From positions 10,836,001 to 10,900,000 of the forward strand of contig NW_018343955.1 in the NCBI RefSeq assembly GCF_002099425.1: 64,000 nt of DNA, in the 5' to 3' direction. Below are positions 13,101 through 22,265 of this stretch, piece after piece; the stretch's first letter is position 1; every line of letters starts with the position of its first letter. This stretch comes from Phascolarctos cinereus (Eukaryota; Chordata; Mammalia; Diprotodontia; Phascolarctidae). The notes below the pieces were generated by a model. The model was not told where the DNA came from. It saw nothing but the letters and a program-made list of their open reading frames with translations, and made no database searches. The translations under genes were made by a program, and so were the position numbers.

Positions 13101-16100
13101 TTGCTCAAGCTCAGGGACCATCAGTTCATCCAGAGGGTGAGCGCAAAGATTTGTTGTTATGTCAAGCTCAGGGCACAGATTGCTTGCTGGGCCCTAGCTC
13201 TGGAAAGCAGGGTGTCTCCTAATAGTATCTTGATAGCAGCTTCTCAGATCACTTACAAAGTTAGTCCCTTTTGTGCCTTTATCAACCCAGGAATCCTTAG
13301 GGTTCAGAAACAGGTCTAACTCTGCTACGAGGCAAATGATCTATCTTCACTGGAGATATGGATTGGTTAGGATTATAGATTTAGGGACAGAAGAAAACTG
13401 AGGCTCAGAGAGATTAAGTGTTTGCCCAAGATAATAAATGGCATGGCTAGGAGTCAAAACTAGGTCCTCTGACTAATATCCACTGCTTTTTCCATTGTGC
13501 AGTGGTTGGGACATTTTACATTTTAAAAAAAAATCACTTTAAAACACTACATATTACCTTCTTGGTGGATCACACTCATTAGCAAGTGACAGCTTCTTCA
13601 ACTACCTTTACCTTCTTGGTATAGTGGCCTATTCTATTTTCTCCCTTCTGGAACATATAGTTTCTCATGTGACCTTTCCTTGTGCCTTTATGAAGCCTTT
13701 CTTTAGATTTCTGCCTACACTGGGGAAAATAAGCTAGTTTAAAGATTCATGGTCAAGATTTATTTGATCTGTGTATGTAACACCACATGTAACAAACATT
13801 CATGCCACAATAGACTGGATTAAACATCACACACATACAGAAAATAGAGACCTAAAGATTTTCTTATTGCTTAAAACCAGAAGCCTTTCTTATGTTATCT
13901 TTTCTGTCATTTAAGAGATTTCAAGCTATCTCACATAATAAACATCTTGAATAGCACCTCCAATGAGTTCTAGATTTAAAACTCTAGGTTCAAATTTCGA
14001 GTGGTTTTTCCTGATCTCAGTTAGTAGGGACTTTGAGATTTTTTCCCTTATATCATAGAAATAAACTTAGAATTTTTGAGGTTTAATGAGAATGCTAGGG
14101 ATTACTGAGTTCATCTCTTCTTCCTCTTCAGGTGAGGCAATATCAGACTGGCTTGGTTTAAATGTGAGGTGGATACAGTAAGACTGCAGAAATCTCAGTT
14201 GGGTATTTCACAAGTTCTGGGTGAGGTGAGAAGCATGGCCATCTTAGGCATAAGTCTGAACAAGGCAAGATCATTTTCAGGACTGAGGCTAAAGACTTGG
14301 TCACATGGTCAAGGACCTTTGGTAGGATCAGCATACAGTGTAGGCTTGTCGTCTGGTCCATGGGCAGAAGTTAGGAACTGATAGAACAGATAAAGCAGGC
14401 TTTTCATGGCTGGTGCCTTAGATTTATTTATTTGCTTGCTTGCTTGTTTGTTTGTTTGTTTGTTTGTTTGTGAGGCTTATTCAATGCCCAGGTGGGAACA
14501 TGAAATAGTTGTTGCCTTTTTACCTTGGACAGTTTAGGTTCCTTCAGCAGACTTAGAAATTCAGAAAGTGTAGTTTGGTTTTGTTTTTAATTATTTCTTT
14601 GTGGATTAAGGATAGCATATAAGCTCTAGGTGCAATTCTTAATCTAACTTGGCATGGTGGAACACGGATCACTGGAATATGGGATAAACCATTAGGCTGT
14701 CTGGGAGTTGGAGTTCGTAGACCACAGGATTGATAGTAATGGGGAAATATCTATGAAAGTGGTCACCTGGAAGACCAGTGGAGTACAGATGCCATCTTCA
14801 GGTGTTTCCTTAAGTTTATCCCTTGGGTCTTATATGGTTCCTTCACCTTCTCTAGGAATGTATGAAGGTTAGCTTGGGGCTCTGAAGTAGCTCATGATCT
14901 TGATGGTAGTGAAGTAAAGGAGAATCAGGAAGAAGTAGAATATTCAACATGAATAAGAGTGTTGTTCTGTGAAGCCATATATGGTGTTACTTTATGTGAA
15001 TTCAGCTCCAGGAAAGAACAAAGCCTAGTTGTCCTATTGACGCATGATACAGCAGCATAATGATTATTCCATGGCGTGGTTTATTCTATATTACCATGTC
15101 TAACTCCCTGTACCCCTTTAACCTTTATAGCTAGGGACACTTAACCCTTCCCTATACATCTGAATCAGAGGTATGCTGGAAAATGTTTAACAACCAACTC
15201 TTGGGGAAAATGCACCTATGACATAATTTTAAGTTTAATGTGTATTATATTAACATTTCTCTATAATTTTATTAAGTCTAGACAATGAATAAATCAATAC
15301 ATCAAGCCTTGATTTGTAGTACTTATTTCTAAGGTGTTAATGTTCCCACTGAAAACTTAACAGTCTGCTATCTGAGCAATAGGAACCAACTCTAGCACAC
15401 CATTGGCCTGACCGCCTGATTCTTGGATCAGTCCTGTCAGTAGCAAGTGAGTCTTGCTACCAATTCCACTCCAACCCTATAGTTTAATTTCATTAATTGT
15501 GCTCTTGCCTCATTCCCCTGTTAGGAACTCTGTTTTGGAGAGCCTTGCACATCAGGCTAAAGACTATGCTGTTTTCTAAGGAGGAGCCTCTGAATGTAGT
15601 TTAGATGGTGATTTGATCAGGCCTGTGAATTAGAGTGATTGTTATTCCAGTAGTAGGATGAATGATGGATTGGAAAAGGGATAACTGGAGGCAAAGAAAC
15701 CAGTTATTATAATAGTCCAAACCAGAGATAGTGAGGATCCAAGTTGAGGTGGCTACAGTGGGAATGAAAGAAGGGGAAGTGGTATCAGCTACTGTAGGTA
15801 ATATGGAGGTAGAATCCATGCACTTTTCAGTTGATTGAATATGTGGAGGAGGGAGGTTAGAAGAGTCAAAAATGATGCTGAGGTTTTGAAACCGGATGAC
15901 TGAGAAGATGGTGGTGCTATCACTGCTTTGTCCAAGGGCATCTCTTTCCCTGGTGACTAGCGCTTATTAGGTCTCAAATAACATTGTGTATGTAATAAAC
16001 CAGCTCTTAAAGAAGTCAGGAAAGGCCTTCTGGGAAGAGTAAGGCATTGTGTTAAACACACATTTTTAATTACCTACACACAAACAGTGTGTCTAGTGGA

Positions 16101-19100
16101 TGGGGATACAAAGACAAAAAATTAGATTCCCTAATCTCATGATTGGGCAGCTAGGGGGCACAGTGGATAGAGTGCCAGGCCTGGAGTCAGAAAGACCTGA
16201 GTTCAAATGTGACCTCAGACACTTACTGGCTGTGTGTCCCTGAGCAAGTCACTTAATCCTGTTTGCCTGATCTTCTTCATCTGTAAAACGATCTGGAAAA
16301 GGAAATGTCAAGCCACTCCAGTATCTCTGCCAAGAAATCCCCAAATGGGCACGACTGAATTGACTGAACAACAAGCAAAACCTCATGGTACTTGCACTGT
16401 GAGAAGTCTGGGAGTTTGGGATGGATGTGCCACATGTACAGATAAGCGTAATACAGGAGAGTTCCAAAGCGCTCTGGGAGAATCTGAAGAAGAATCAAAC
16501 ACTTCCACAGAAGGGGACCAGAGGAAGCTTTATTGAGGAGGTGACACCTAAGCCTGGTCTTGAAGGAAGAGCAGGATTATAATAGGCAGAGAGCAGGAGA
16601 GAGTGCTTTCTAGTTTTGGAGGGCAGGGATAGTGAATGTGAATGCATGGCGTTGAAATTGGCATGGTGAATTTGAGCAAAAATAGCCCAGTTTAACTGGA
16701 ATATAAAAGTATTTGAAAGGAGATGAGGAGATAGGATTGGAAACCTTAGGTAGATTCAGATAGTGGAGGGTGTTAAATGCCATGTTAAGGAGCCTGTCTT
16801 TTATTCTGCAGACAAATAGAAAGCACTCAAAGGTTGTATTGTAAGACTAGCTCATTAGGAAGGTTATTTTGGCAGCTATGTGAGGAATGGTTTGGAGATG
16901 GGAGACCAATTAGATCTTTGTTCTAACAAGCACAGACTGCACAGAAGCTGATTCAGGAATGACTTCCCTCTCAGTAACAATTCATTTCTTATTTGTTAAA
17001 CTGAAATTAATTTTATCTTTATGATATTATTCGGTGCTTGCCAATTTTTTTTCTCAAAGAAAATATTTTTTCCCTCAAAAAAAGCTGGAGGCTTCTGTGT
17101 AATCTCATTCCTATCTGGCCTATCTCATTCCCCTTTCCATACATTTCTAGACATCCTAACCTATTCTCACTTTTGTGTTGAAGTTAATTAAGTAGCAAAG
17201 GATATGCTATTTTACTGGCTTTGTGTATGAGTTGTTGGGGAAGGGGGAGTCTCATCAGGTTCTTTTTAGAATTTTTCTCTATAACAGATGTTATTCTGCA
17301 ATTATTTTCATGAAGTTTTTTTTCTTTTTGCAAATGCTTATCACATGCATTGCAATACAAGATGACGAAATGTTCCATGAAATGATATTTCTTCATTCTC
17401 TATAACAGATGTTATTCTGCAATTATTTTCATGAAGTTTTTTTTTCTTTTTGCAAATACTTATCACATGCATTGCAATACAAGATGACGAAATGTTCCAT
17501 GAAATGATATTTCTTGCTGCCTTCCAGAATATGATAAAACCAACTCCATCTATTCCTCAGTTTGCCTTTCCAAGGAGATCCTGATTCATTTATACCAAGA
17601 ACAAATGAATATGTTTTAATTCCCCCCAGTACTGTGTATACTCATTTGTCATTGGACAAGAACTCACATTTAAACTACCAACAGCCAAACCAAAGTTTAT
17701 AGATGTTCTAAAAACTATGTTATTCTTGATACCTCCTACATTCTTTTCTGCCACTCTGCTCTCTACTGTCACCACAGAAGTGGTATGGAGTCAGGTAGGA
17801 ATGAAGGTTATTTTGCATTTTTATTTGTTTGTAGGCTGCCATAAATAAAGAATACATTACCAAGTGGGCAGCCTTTTGGTAGTGAGCTCTGGCTCATTCA
17901 GTAAGCTGGTCCTGAGAAGCAAACTCAGTCTGTGGCTACAACAATATTAAAAGCCTTTTTCGGTCAGTTGGTCGACATTTATTAAATGCCTACTATGTGC
18001 CAGCACTGTGCTGAGTGCTGGAGAGACAATACCTACCCTAAAGGAGCTTACAATTGAATGGGGGGAACAGTACATAAACAGAAACTGAGGTGGGGGAAGA
18101 GAAGAACTTGTCAGAATTTACATTGCCAGGATTACATCCGTCCTCTAATGAGGCATCAGAACAGGACCATACAGAGGACAACTTCATATCTTCAGGAAGA
18201 AATAATTTAGCCTCTTCTTTAAAAATGGAACTAGACTTGTGATTTCACTAGTAATGACATTCCTCTTACCAGTTAAGGTCAGCATCTTCTCTGAAATTTA
18301 TAGTTTTAGAGATTTGCCTGGAGTGCTGAGAATTTAAGTGACCTGCCAGGGAACACAGCTTAATATGTGTCACAGGTAGGACTTGAACAACTCAGGTCTA
18401 TCTGGCTCTGGAGCTGGTGCTCTCTTCACTACACAACACTGCCTCCCCCCCCCCCTTTACCTATAATTATTCCATTGATTTATAATTCTTGTTTTACTGC
18501 TATAACTAGCATTTCTAGCACAATGTCAAAACAGCAGCAGCAGCAGCAGTAGAGATAATTGCTTCACTCCTGATCCAATTGGGAAAGTTGCCAGTGTTTC
18601 TCCACTGAAAATAATGCTACCTTTTAGTATAGATAGATCCTTTCAATCATATTAAATAAAGGTCCTTTTATTCCTATGAATTTTTGTGTTTTTGTAGCAA
18701 ATGAATGCTGCTTTTTGTTGAAGGCTTTTCTGCCTATTGACATAATCATGTGGTTATAGCAATGATATCATATGGACTAGGTTGTTTGTTTTTTAAACTT
18801 AGAACTTTTTAAATAGAAAGTTACTTTTGAAAAGATTACCTGTTTCTCATTTTGTTACTATTATGTTGTATTTTTGTAAATATTCATCCATTGAATTTAA
18901 ATGTCCATTTTTGCCTCATAATTAAATATAATAGTTTTTGATCAGCTTATTGCTTTCCTCTCCATTGTTGTCAATTTCCCCTCCTAAATTTTTTTTCTTA
19001 ATGTTTCCTTTTGTCATTTCTTGTAGCACAATAATGTTCCATTACATGCATATAACATAATTTGTTTAGCCATTCCCCATTTGACATGGATATCCCCTCA

Positions 19101-21691
19101 ACTTCCAGTTCTTTGACAGCACAAAAAATGGTATAAATATTTTTCATACAAATAGGTCTTTTTCCTCTTTGATCTCTTTGGGGTATAGGTTTAAAGTGGT
19201 ACTGCTAAGTCAAAGGGTATATATGGTCTGGTGAGTTTTTCTTTTTTTTTTTGGGGGGGGGAATAGTTCCAAATTGCTTTCCAGAATGACTGGACCATTC
19301 ATATTCCATCAACAGTGCATTTGTGAGTCTGTTTTATAGCAACCCCTCCAACAATTGTCAACTTTTGCCGACTGGATAAGCATGAGGTAGAACCACAGGG
19401 TTATTTTCATTTAAATTTCTCTTATTCTTAATGATTTGGAACATTTATCATATGACTGTTGATAGGGTGGATTTCTTCCACTGAGAACTTCCTGTTCATA
19501 TCTTTTGATCTTTTATTTAATAGAGGAATAATTTGCATTTAACCAATGGCTTATCTATCTTATTGGTCTTTTTCATAAAACCAGCTTCTAGAGTTATTAG
19601 CTCTATAGTTTTCTTACTTTCAGTTTTATTAATCTCATTTTTGGTTTTCAGGATGTCCAATTTGGTGCTCAATTGGGAATTTAAAATTTGTTCTTTTTCT
19701 AACTGCATGTCCAATTCATTGATCTGCTCTTTCTTTAGCTTGTTGATGTAAGAATTTAAATAAAAAAATTTCCCCCTACGTACTGCTTTGGCTGTATCCT
19801 ACAAATTTTGATATGTTGTCTCATTGTTGTCATTCTCTTTAATGAAATTATTGTTTCTATAATTTGTTCTTTGACCCACTTATTCTTTAGGATTAAATTA
19901 GTTTCCAATTAGTTTTTAATCTATCTTTCCATTGCCCTTTGTTAAATGTAATTGTTATTGCATTATGAACCTAAAAGGATACATTTAATATTTCTGCCTT
20001 TCTATATTTGATTTGGGGGTTTTTGTGCCCTAATGCATGATCAGTTTTTGTGTAGGTGCCATGTGCTGCTGAGAAAATGGTATATTCTTTTCTGTTCCTA
20101 TTCAATTTTCTCCAAAGTTCTATCATATCTAACTTTTCTAATATTCTATTCATCTCCTTAGCTTCTAATTTATTTTTAGGTTTATCAAAGTTCTGATTTA
20201 TCAAGCTCTGAGAGTGGACAGTTGAGGTCCCCTTAAAACTCCCTTGGGAACCATAAGTAATATTAAAGGGAAAAAGAACTTGGGAGGCAATGAATTGTGA
20301 GAAATGACTCAGAGGTGAGTGGCCAGAGATAGTAAAATCTTTACAATTCCGCAGAGGGCTGAAGATGCTACCTCTCCCTATCCTTCTTCATTTTCTCCTT
20401 GGGCAGTAGTCAGCTCCCTCTTTGTGTTGCTTTTGAAGAGAGTTGGGTTAAAAATAGGGGGTAGATGAGGAGGAACAGAAAAAATATATATACTTTTTGG
20501 CCTCCACTTTCAACATAGCAATAATAATTCCTTAAATGGAAATGTACCTAAGAGTCAGCACTTTACAGTTTTGTAAATGATATGTAGATTTCATGTGTGC
20601 TTGTATTTTGTTACCTACATAGAAGTTATTCCTGCTGTAACTGCATTTGTTCTTGAATGATGTTATCATTTACTTCCATATTATTTCGGCTTTCTACAGT
20701 CTGCACTTCAGTGGTACGCAGATGTGAATGGTGATTTCAGAGCTCTCCATGAATGTTGCTATTTCCTTCTGAAAGAGAATCAGCAAAATATAGAGCAAGT
20801 TGCTGAATTTTCAAGAACATAGCATAACAATTCTTCTCAACTACTGCTTAGTTAGGTTTATATGTGAGGTAGTAGCCATCTGACAATTTTTTCCCATTTT
20901 GTTTATTTAATTTACCCACAGTGTTTGGAAATTCAAATCCTTATTTATGGAACGGATCACAAAAAAACCAGAGAGACACAAAAACTGCTGACTTTGCTAC
21001 AGAGGTGAGTCTAGTTCCCTGGCAATATCCAGGCCATCTGCTTCACATCTTAATATAGTTAATCCTCCAGAATTAATTAATAAGCCACTTGTTAGTCATT
21101 GCTATCAGCATTGCTAGTACAATAAAACCCCTCTATACTATTAGAGGTTTAGTCAAACCATGCCACTTGTATGTGCATACATATTGCATCTGAATCTAAA
21201 ATATGATGAAAAAATGCTGTACTTAGCATTTGATACTTACAAAGTCCCCATGGACTTTTTAGTGCACTATACCTAGTACTTATAAAAATAAGTTCTTAGC
21301 TGACATCAGAGAGAATGGTATAGAGGAAAGAGCATTGTCTCTGGAGTCTGAGAGAACTGGGTCTGAATCCCAGCTCTGCCACTTGGTACCCGTGTGACCT
21401 TGGGCAGGTCCTTTAATTTCTCCAGGTCTCAGTTTCTCATCTGTAACACTAGGGGGTTATACTAGATGGTCTCTACTACCCCATCCAGCTCTGAATTTAT
21501 GATCCTGAAACCTAGTCATTGCAGCATGGACAAACACAGAATAACTAAGTGCATTTTTAAACCAAGATTTATGACTAGAGCATTTCTCTGGTTTACATAG
21601 CTAAGGAAGACAAATAGGAATAAAACATTTCTTGAAATGTAAACTAGAGTTTTAGCAGCCATGGCTACATCTTTAGTCCTGTCATTTGTTT

Positions 21692-21771
<80 letters not shown>

Positions 21772-21844
21772 TTTTTTTCAACTCAGGCTGAAGATGACAT
21801 CTTTGAAGAATACAACTGGTATCAGCCCAGATCCTAGCAGGTAG
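300..21844 (+). CDS. TTC23L: TTC23L, 3' part (tetratricopeptide repeat protein 23-like)
   Basis: Seven exon segments join in frame: 300-424, 3018-3195, 6227-6335, 7865-7992, 12212-12361, 20922-21004 and 21787-21844. They give 276 codons and a stop. Every junction has AG/GT borders and matching phase. The product matches my memory of human TTC23L/TTC23, with landmarks such as [51 protein letters not shown] and [10 protein letters not shown]. The helical pairs and the family indicate TPR repeats, which are protein-protein scaffolds. TTC23 relatives act near cilia and TTC23L has been linked to the midbody, but its function is poorly known. The N-terminal exons lie left of the window, so the start codon is not visible. 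The gene converges with RAD1. The last small exon is the least certain part. Confidence 0.88.
655..810 (-). repeat. MIR/CORE-SINE-like fragment
   Basis: Decayed reverse copy. It shows the gagg-cccaaacaga, ccagggtcatatagct and gaactcaggtcttct blocks typical of the complement of a tRNA-derived mammalian SINE. Confidence 0.5.
920..1040 (+). repeat. WSINE1-type SINE
   Basis: The tRNA-like head aactaggtagtgcagtggat is followed by cctcagacacttactg, ctgtgtgaccctgggcaag and cttaaccctgatcacctcc, then an A-rich tail. It is diverged from other copies in the window. Its tail runs straight into an (AG)n array. Confidence 0.8.
1041..1113. repeat. (AG)n microsatellite
   Basis: About 36 uninterrupted AG units directly on the A-tail of the preceding SINE, followed by imperfect AG/AAAG sequence. 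Reading frames in it (poly Arg-Glu or Leu-Ser) are artefacts. Confidence 0.97.
1800..2045 (-). repeat. MAR1-type SINE
   Basis: Reverse copy. On the + strand it reads gtgatcccatttggggtttt, cttggcaaagatactg, gatgaggaaactgaggcaa, gtcatacagctactaagtg, and ends ccactgcatcacctagctg, the complement of the tRNA-like head. Confidence 0.85.
2125..2300 (+). repeat. MIR-type SINE
   Basis: Reads gtcagagaagctagttt, then caatttccttacctacaaaatg and ttaagtcccttccagctctaaatc. This is the 3' half of an old CORE-SINE of MIR type in sense orientation, strongly decayed. Confidence 0.6.
3018..3195 (+). CDS. TTC23L: TTC23L exon b
   Basis: 178 bp. Acceptor tccgggcag|A and donor CTGCAG|gtaagt. The first base completes the Arg codon from exon a. 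It encodes [19 protein letters not shown] through [12 protein letters not shown], two TPR-like helices with the family's EAAQVEQLR signature, and ends in phase 0. The open frame that continues to about 3273 is intron read-through. Confidence 0.93.
3435..3605 (-). repeat. MIR-type SINE
   Basis: Shows gaaaggacctcaggtactat, ttcacagatgaagaaaccgag and ccaggtctcatgcttct, a decayed reverse MIR-like copy. Confidence 0.6.
3643..3858 (-). repeat. MAR1-type SINE
   Basis: Begins tgttgttgttcaatcgtatcc, has cttggcaaagatactgg and gccatttccttctccag, and ends ctatccacatagca. More diverged than most MAR1 copies here. Confidence 0.75.
4348..4596 (-). repeat. MAR1-type SINE
   Basis: Full-length reverse copy from cgttgttcagtcattttt through gaccccatttgggattttct and gcctagggtcacctagctag to ctatccactgtgccacct. 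Confidence 0.85.
4620..4695 (+). repeat. Left arm of an inverted repeat pair
   Basis: Reads gtttctaagttctctgcaaa, tggcactagtctgcactgat and ggtgttcccacaact. The same sequence appears reverse-complemented at 5838-5925, roughly 85% alike by eye. I cannot assign a family. Confidence 0.7.
4838..4996. repeat. Simple-sequence region (CAC, then TA/TG)
   Basis: An ACC/ACCACC run at 4838-4864 is followed by imperfect (TATG/TA)n at about 4905-4996. Confidence 0.8.
5085..5335 (-). repeat. CORE-SINE (MIR superfamily)
   Basis: On the + strand it reads gtatttattaaggtactgtg, acaacaatcctgggaggtag, tgcccagggtcacacagcta and ctgcaccatttagctac. This is a nearly full-length reverse copy with a central CORE-like block. 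Confidence 0.75.
5838..5925 (-). repeat. Right arm of the 4.62/5.84 kb inverted pair
   Basis: Reverse complement of the 4620-4695 segment, with gttgtgggaacaccatcagt and cagtgccatttgcagagagc. Confidence 0.7.
6227..6335 (+). CDS. TTC23L: TTC23L exon c
   Basis: 109 bp. Acceptor tttattccag|GCT and donor CACAAGG|gtatgt. It encodes [20 protein letters not shown] and [16 protein letters not shown], then one base of an Asp codon. This is a canonical TPR helix pair, preserved against human. Confidence 0.93.
6336..7864. other. TTC23L intron
   Basis: 1.5 kb. It holds a reverse WSINE1 (6836-6965). The remainder is AT-rich with no recognised feature, and the short frames at 7126-7335 and 7710-7898 are chance. 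Confidence 0.65.
6836..6965 (-). repeat. WSINE1/MAR1-type SINE, reverse
   Basis: Oligo-T start, then aactggggttaagtgacttg, cccagggtcatatgt, gaacacaggtcctcctgact and ccactctgccatctagctg. Confidence 0.8.
7865..7992 (+). CDS. TTC23L: TTC23L exon d
   Basis: 128 bp. Acceptor ttcttttcag|AT and donor AAACAG|gtaatc. It completes the Asp codon and encodes [18 protein letters not shown], then [17 protein letters not shown]. Ends in phase 0. Confidence 0.93.
8160..8360 (-). repeat. MIR-type SINE
   Basis: Blocks gagctgaaagggaccttaag, gaggaggaaactgaggccaa and ccagaatcatggtctcctg mark an old reverse copy. Confidence 0.6.
9560..9790 (+). repeat. L2 3' end (LINE)
   Basis: Reads agaatgcaaattccatgaag, tttagtctttgtatcctcag, tgcctagcac and aattgaattgaa, the typical 3' terminus of L2-like elements. 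Decayed. Confidence 0.6.
9990..11320 (-). mobile_element. Decayed RTE-type LINE, endonuclease region
   Basis: On the minus strand short translated blocks match the AP-like endonuclease of RTE LINEs as I remember it: LMHGDF, KYVGKFG, and a longer run [16 protein letters not shown] with [15 protein letters not shown], compared with NEIDYVLTDKKRL and SDHRLLRAK. They are separated by stops and frame changes. The element therefore lies reverse to TTC23L within one intron. Boundaries are approximate. Family assignment rests on these motifs only. Confidence 0.65.
12212..12361 (+). CDS. TTC23L: TTC23L exon e
   Basis: 150 bp, phase 0 at both ends. Acceptor catttcctag|GAG and donor AGGAAG|gtgatt. It encodes [18 protein letters not shown], then [20 protein letters not shown] and KKTTQLLRK. 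This is a TPR pair typical of the TTC23 family. Confidence 0.93.
12790..13315 (-). mobile_element. Possible solo LTR (endogenous retrovirus fossil)
   Basis: About 0.5 kb with an LTR-like plan on the minus strand: a TATAAATC box near 12957-12966, an ATTAAA signal near 12853-12859 about 100 bp downstream, and TG...CA-like ends. GC-richer than its surroundings. No internal retroviral sequence is next to it, so it would be a solo LTR. Family and age are unknown and the ends are approximate. Confidence 0.4.
13350..13505 (-). repeat. MIR-type SINE
   Basis: Blocks gaaaactgaggctcagagag, gtttgcccaagataa and aggtcctctgactaatatcc, a reverse MIR-like copy. Confidence 0.6.
14430..14472. repeat. (TTTG)n/(CTTG)n microsatellite
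   Basis: Tetranucleotide run with a tttatttatttgcttgcttg lead-in followed by tttg repeats. Confidence 0.95.
15165..15420 (+). repeat. Unnamed interspersed repeat, diverged copy
   Basis: Reads tgctggaaaatgtttaacaa, aagtctagacaatgaataaa, tcaatacatcaagcc and ctgaaaacttaacagtctgc. It matches the plan of the pair at 32456-32640 and 34561-34660. I cannot name the family. Confidence 0.6.
15600..15920. repeat. Interspersed repeat of the 'tgaaggaagc' family (distal part)
   Basis: Reads gatggattggaaaaggga, ttataatagtccaaaccaga, gaagggg and actgagaagatggtggtgc. The same blocks occur at 27.5-28.0, 49.1-49.6 and 50.4 kb, so it is a dispersed family. I do not know its formal name. Confidence 0.6.
16040..16920. 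repeat. 'tgaaggaagc' family repeat interrupted by MAR1
   Basis: The 5' part (16040-16140: gtgttaaacacaca to ccctaatctcatga) and the later part (16378-16920: aggaggtgacacctaagcc, cttgaaggaagagcagg, gttaaatgccatgttaagg, ggagaccaattag) flank a MAR1 SINE, so the SINE is the younger insertion. Confidence 0.6.
16141..16377 (+). repeat. MAR1-type SINE
   Basis: Sense copy from gggcagctagggggcacagt through cctgagttcaaatgtgacct and aagcaagtcacttaat-like sequence to gaattgactgaacaacaagc. It shows that the gggcagctag end is the head and the gttgttcagtc complement the tail. Confidence 0.88.
17275..17515. repeat. 121-bp direct tandem duplication
   Basis: 17275-17395 is repeated at 17396-17515, starting ttctctataacagatg and ending ccatgaaatgatatttctt. 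By eye the copies differ only by one extra T in a T-run and one substitution (aaatgctta versus aaatactta). This makes it a recent duplication, or an assembly artefact. Confidence 0.95.
17960..18085. repeat. 'catttattaaatgcc' type repeat
   Basis: Reads gacatttattaaatgcctac, tatgtgccagcactgtgctg and aaaggagcttacaattgaat. This is the proximal module of the dispersed family also seen at 47.9, 48.6, 59.0 and 63.8 kb. Confidence 0.65.
18290..18450 (-). repeat. CORE-SINE fragment
   Basis: Reads agagatttgcctggagtgct, aatttaagtgacctgccag, aggtctatctggctctgg and ctcttcactacacaac. The same subtype recurs at 46120-46280. Confidence 0.55.
18640..18830 (-). mobile_element. L1 ORF2 fragment (reverse transcriptase part)
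   Basis: The minus strand reads ccacatgattatgtcaatag, gcagaaaagcctt and caacaaaaagcagcattc, equivalent to the MIISIDAEKAFDK region of L1 ORF2 with changes. It is a short fragment directly beside another L1 segment. Confidence 0.6.
18835..19513 (-). mobile_element. L1 3' part (ORF2 C-terminus and 3' UTR)
   Basis: + strand landmarks are ttagccattccccatttgac, tttgatctctttggggtata, ccaaattgctttccagaatg and acatttatcatatgactgtt. This is the reverse of the marsupial L1 3' end also seen at 25, 28 and 37 kb. Confidence 0.8.
19514..20212 (-). mobile_element. L1 ORF2 fragment (endonuclease and linker)
   Basis: The minus strand encodes a block [20 protein letters not shown], then [20 protein letters not shown], which matches the C-terminal part of the L1 endonuclease (EYTFFSAPHHTYSKIDHIIG in human L1). 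The following linker region is decayed. It joins the L1 3' part at 19513 with the middle of ORF2 missing. Confidence 0.8.
20922..21004 (+). CDS. TTC23L: TTC23L exon f
   Basis: 83 bp. Acceptor tttacccacag|TGT and donor CTACAGAG|gtgagt. It encodes [18 protein letters not shown] then TQKLLTLLQ, plus two bases of an Arg codon. Joined to exon e it reads LLRKCLEIQ, the expected family junction. Confidence 0.92.
21310..21510 (+). repeat. MIR SINE
   Basis: Good sense copy: atggtatagaggaaagagca, gtctgaatcccagctctgcc, gtgtgaccttgggcaggtcc, tcagtttctcatctgtaaca and tagatggtctctac. Confidence 0.85.
21690..21778. repeat. (TTTC)n microsatellite
   Basis: About 20 TTTC units plus a T-run, ending 8 bases before the acceptor of the proposed last TTC23L exon. 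It would serve as that exon's pyrimidine tract. Confidence 0.97.
21787..21844 (+). CDS. TTC23L: TTC23L putative last exon
   Basis: Acceptor tcaactcag|G lies after a long (TTTC)n pyrimidine tract. The first base completes AGG (Arg), followed by [18 protein letters not shown] and TAG at 21842-21844. Frame and acceptor are right, and the position just after LLTLLQ is where the protein should end. A GT donor at 21841 could instead splice onward. No clear polyadenylation signal follows. Moderate confidence. Confidence 0.55.
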
Positions 21845-22210
21845 ATTTTTCATGGAATGGAAACCACAATGGTGTCCCCTTGCCCTTTTTTTATATTATC
21901 AGTAAGGGACTCAGGGATTGGAGTATAGGTCTGAAAATAACATTAGAATATTTCTAGTCTTTCACTCTCCCCTCCCACACCTGTCCTTCAAGTAGGATGC
22001 AGAATGAGTATAACTAGAATTTTTCCTATTTTAAAACCATCCAATTATCTTATACCTCAATGTTAAGGGCAAACAGATGCCCAAGTTTCTGGTCCTACAT
22101 GGTCCCAGTCTTTAGGTTTGTGGTACTTAGAAGGCCCTATGTACTTTATATTGTTATATCATTGTTACCAGATTGAGAATCTGAATTTCTGGGACCATGG
22201 GATATTGCAG

Positions 22211-22229
22211 TGATGATGATGATGATGAT

Positions 22230-22264
<35 letters not shown>
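22211..22264. repeat. (GAT)n microsatellite
   Basis: About 17 GAT units with one interruption (gatatgatg). Confidence 0.97.

Positions 22265-22265
<1 letters not shown>

Larger units (their letters stand above)
12362..20921. other. Longest TTC23L intron in the window
   Basis: 8.6 kb. It holds a possible solo LTR (12.79-13.31 kb), a MIR fragment (13350-13505), a (TTTG)n run, an unnamed repeat (15165-15420), interrupted repeat-family copies (15600-16920), a 121-bp tandem duplication (17275-17515), more SINE-like pieces and rearranged L1 segments (18640-20212). In 13510-14430 and 20213-20921 I recognise nothing. Confidence 0.65.

Noticed and set aside
20700-20822. Possible extra TTC23L exon after ttctacag at 20700
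   Set aside because: There is no proper donor at its end, and exon e joined directly to exon f gives the conserved RKCLEIQ junction.
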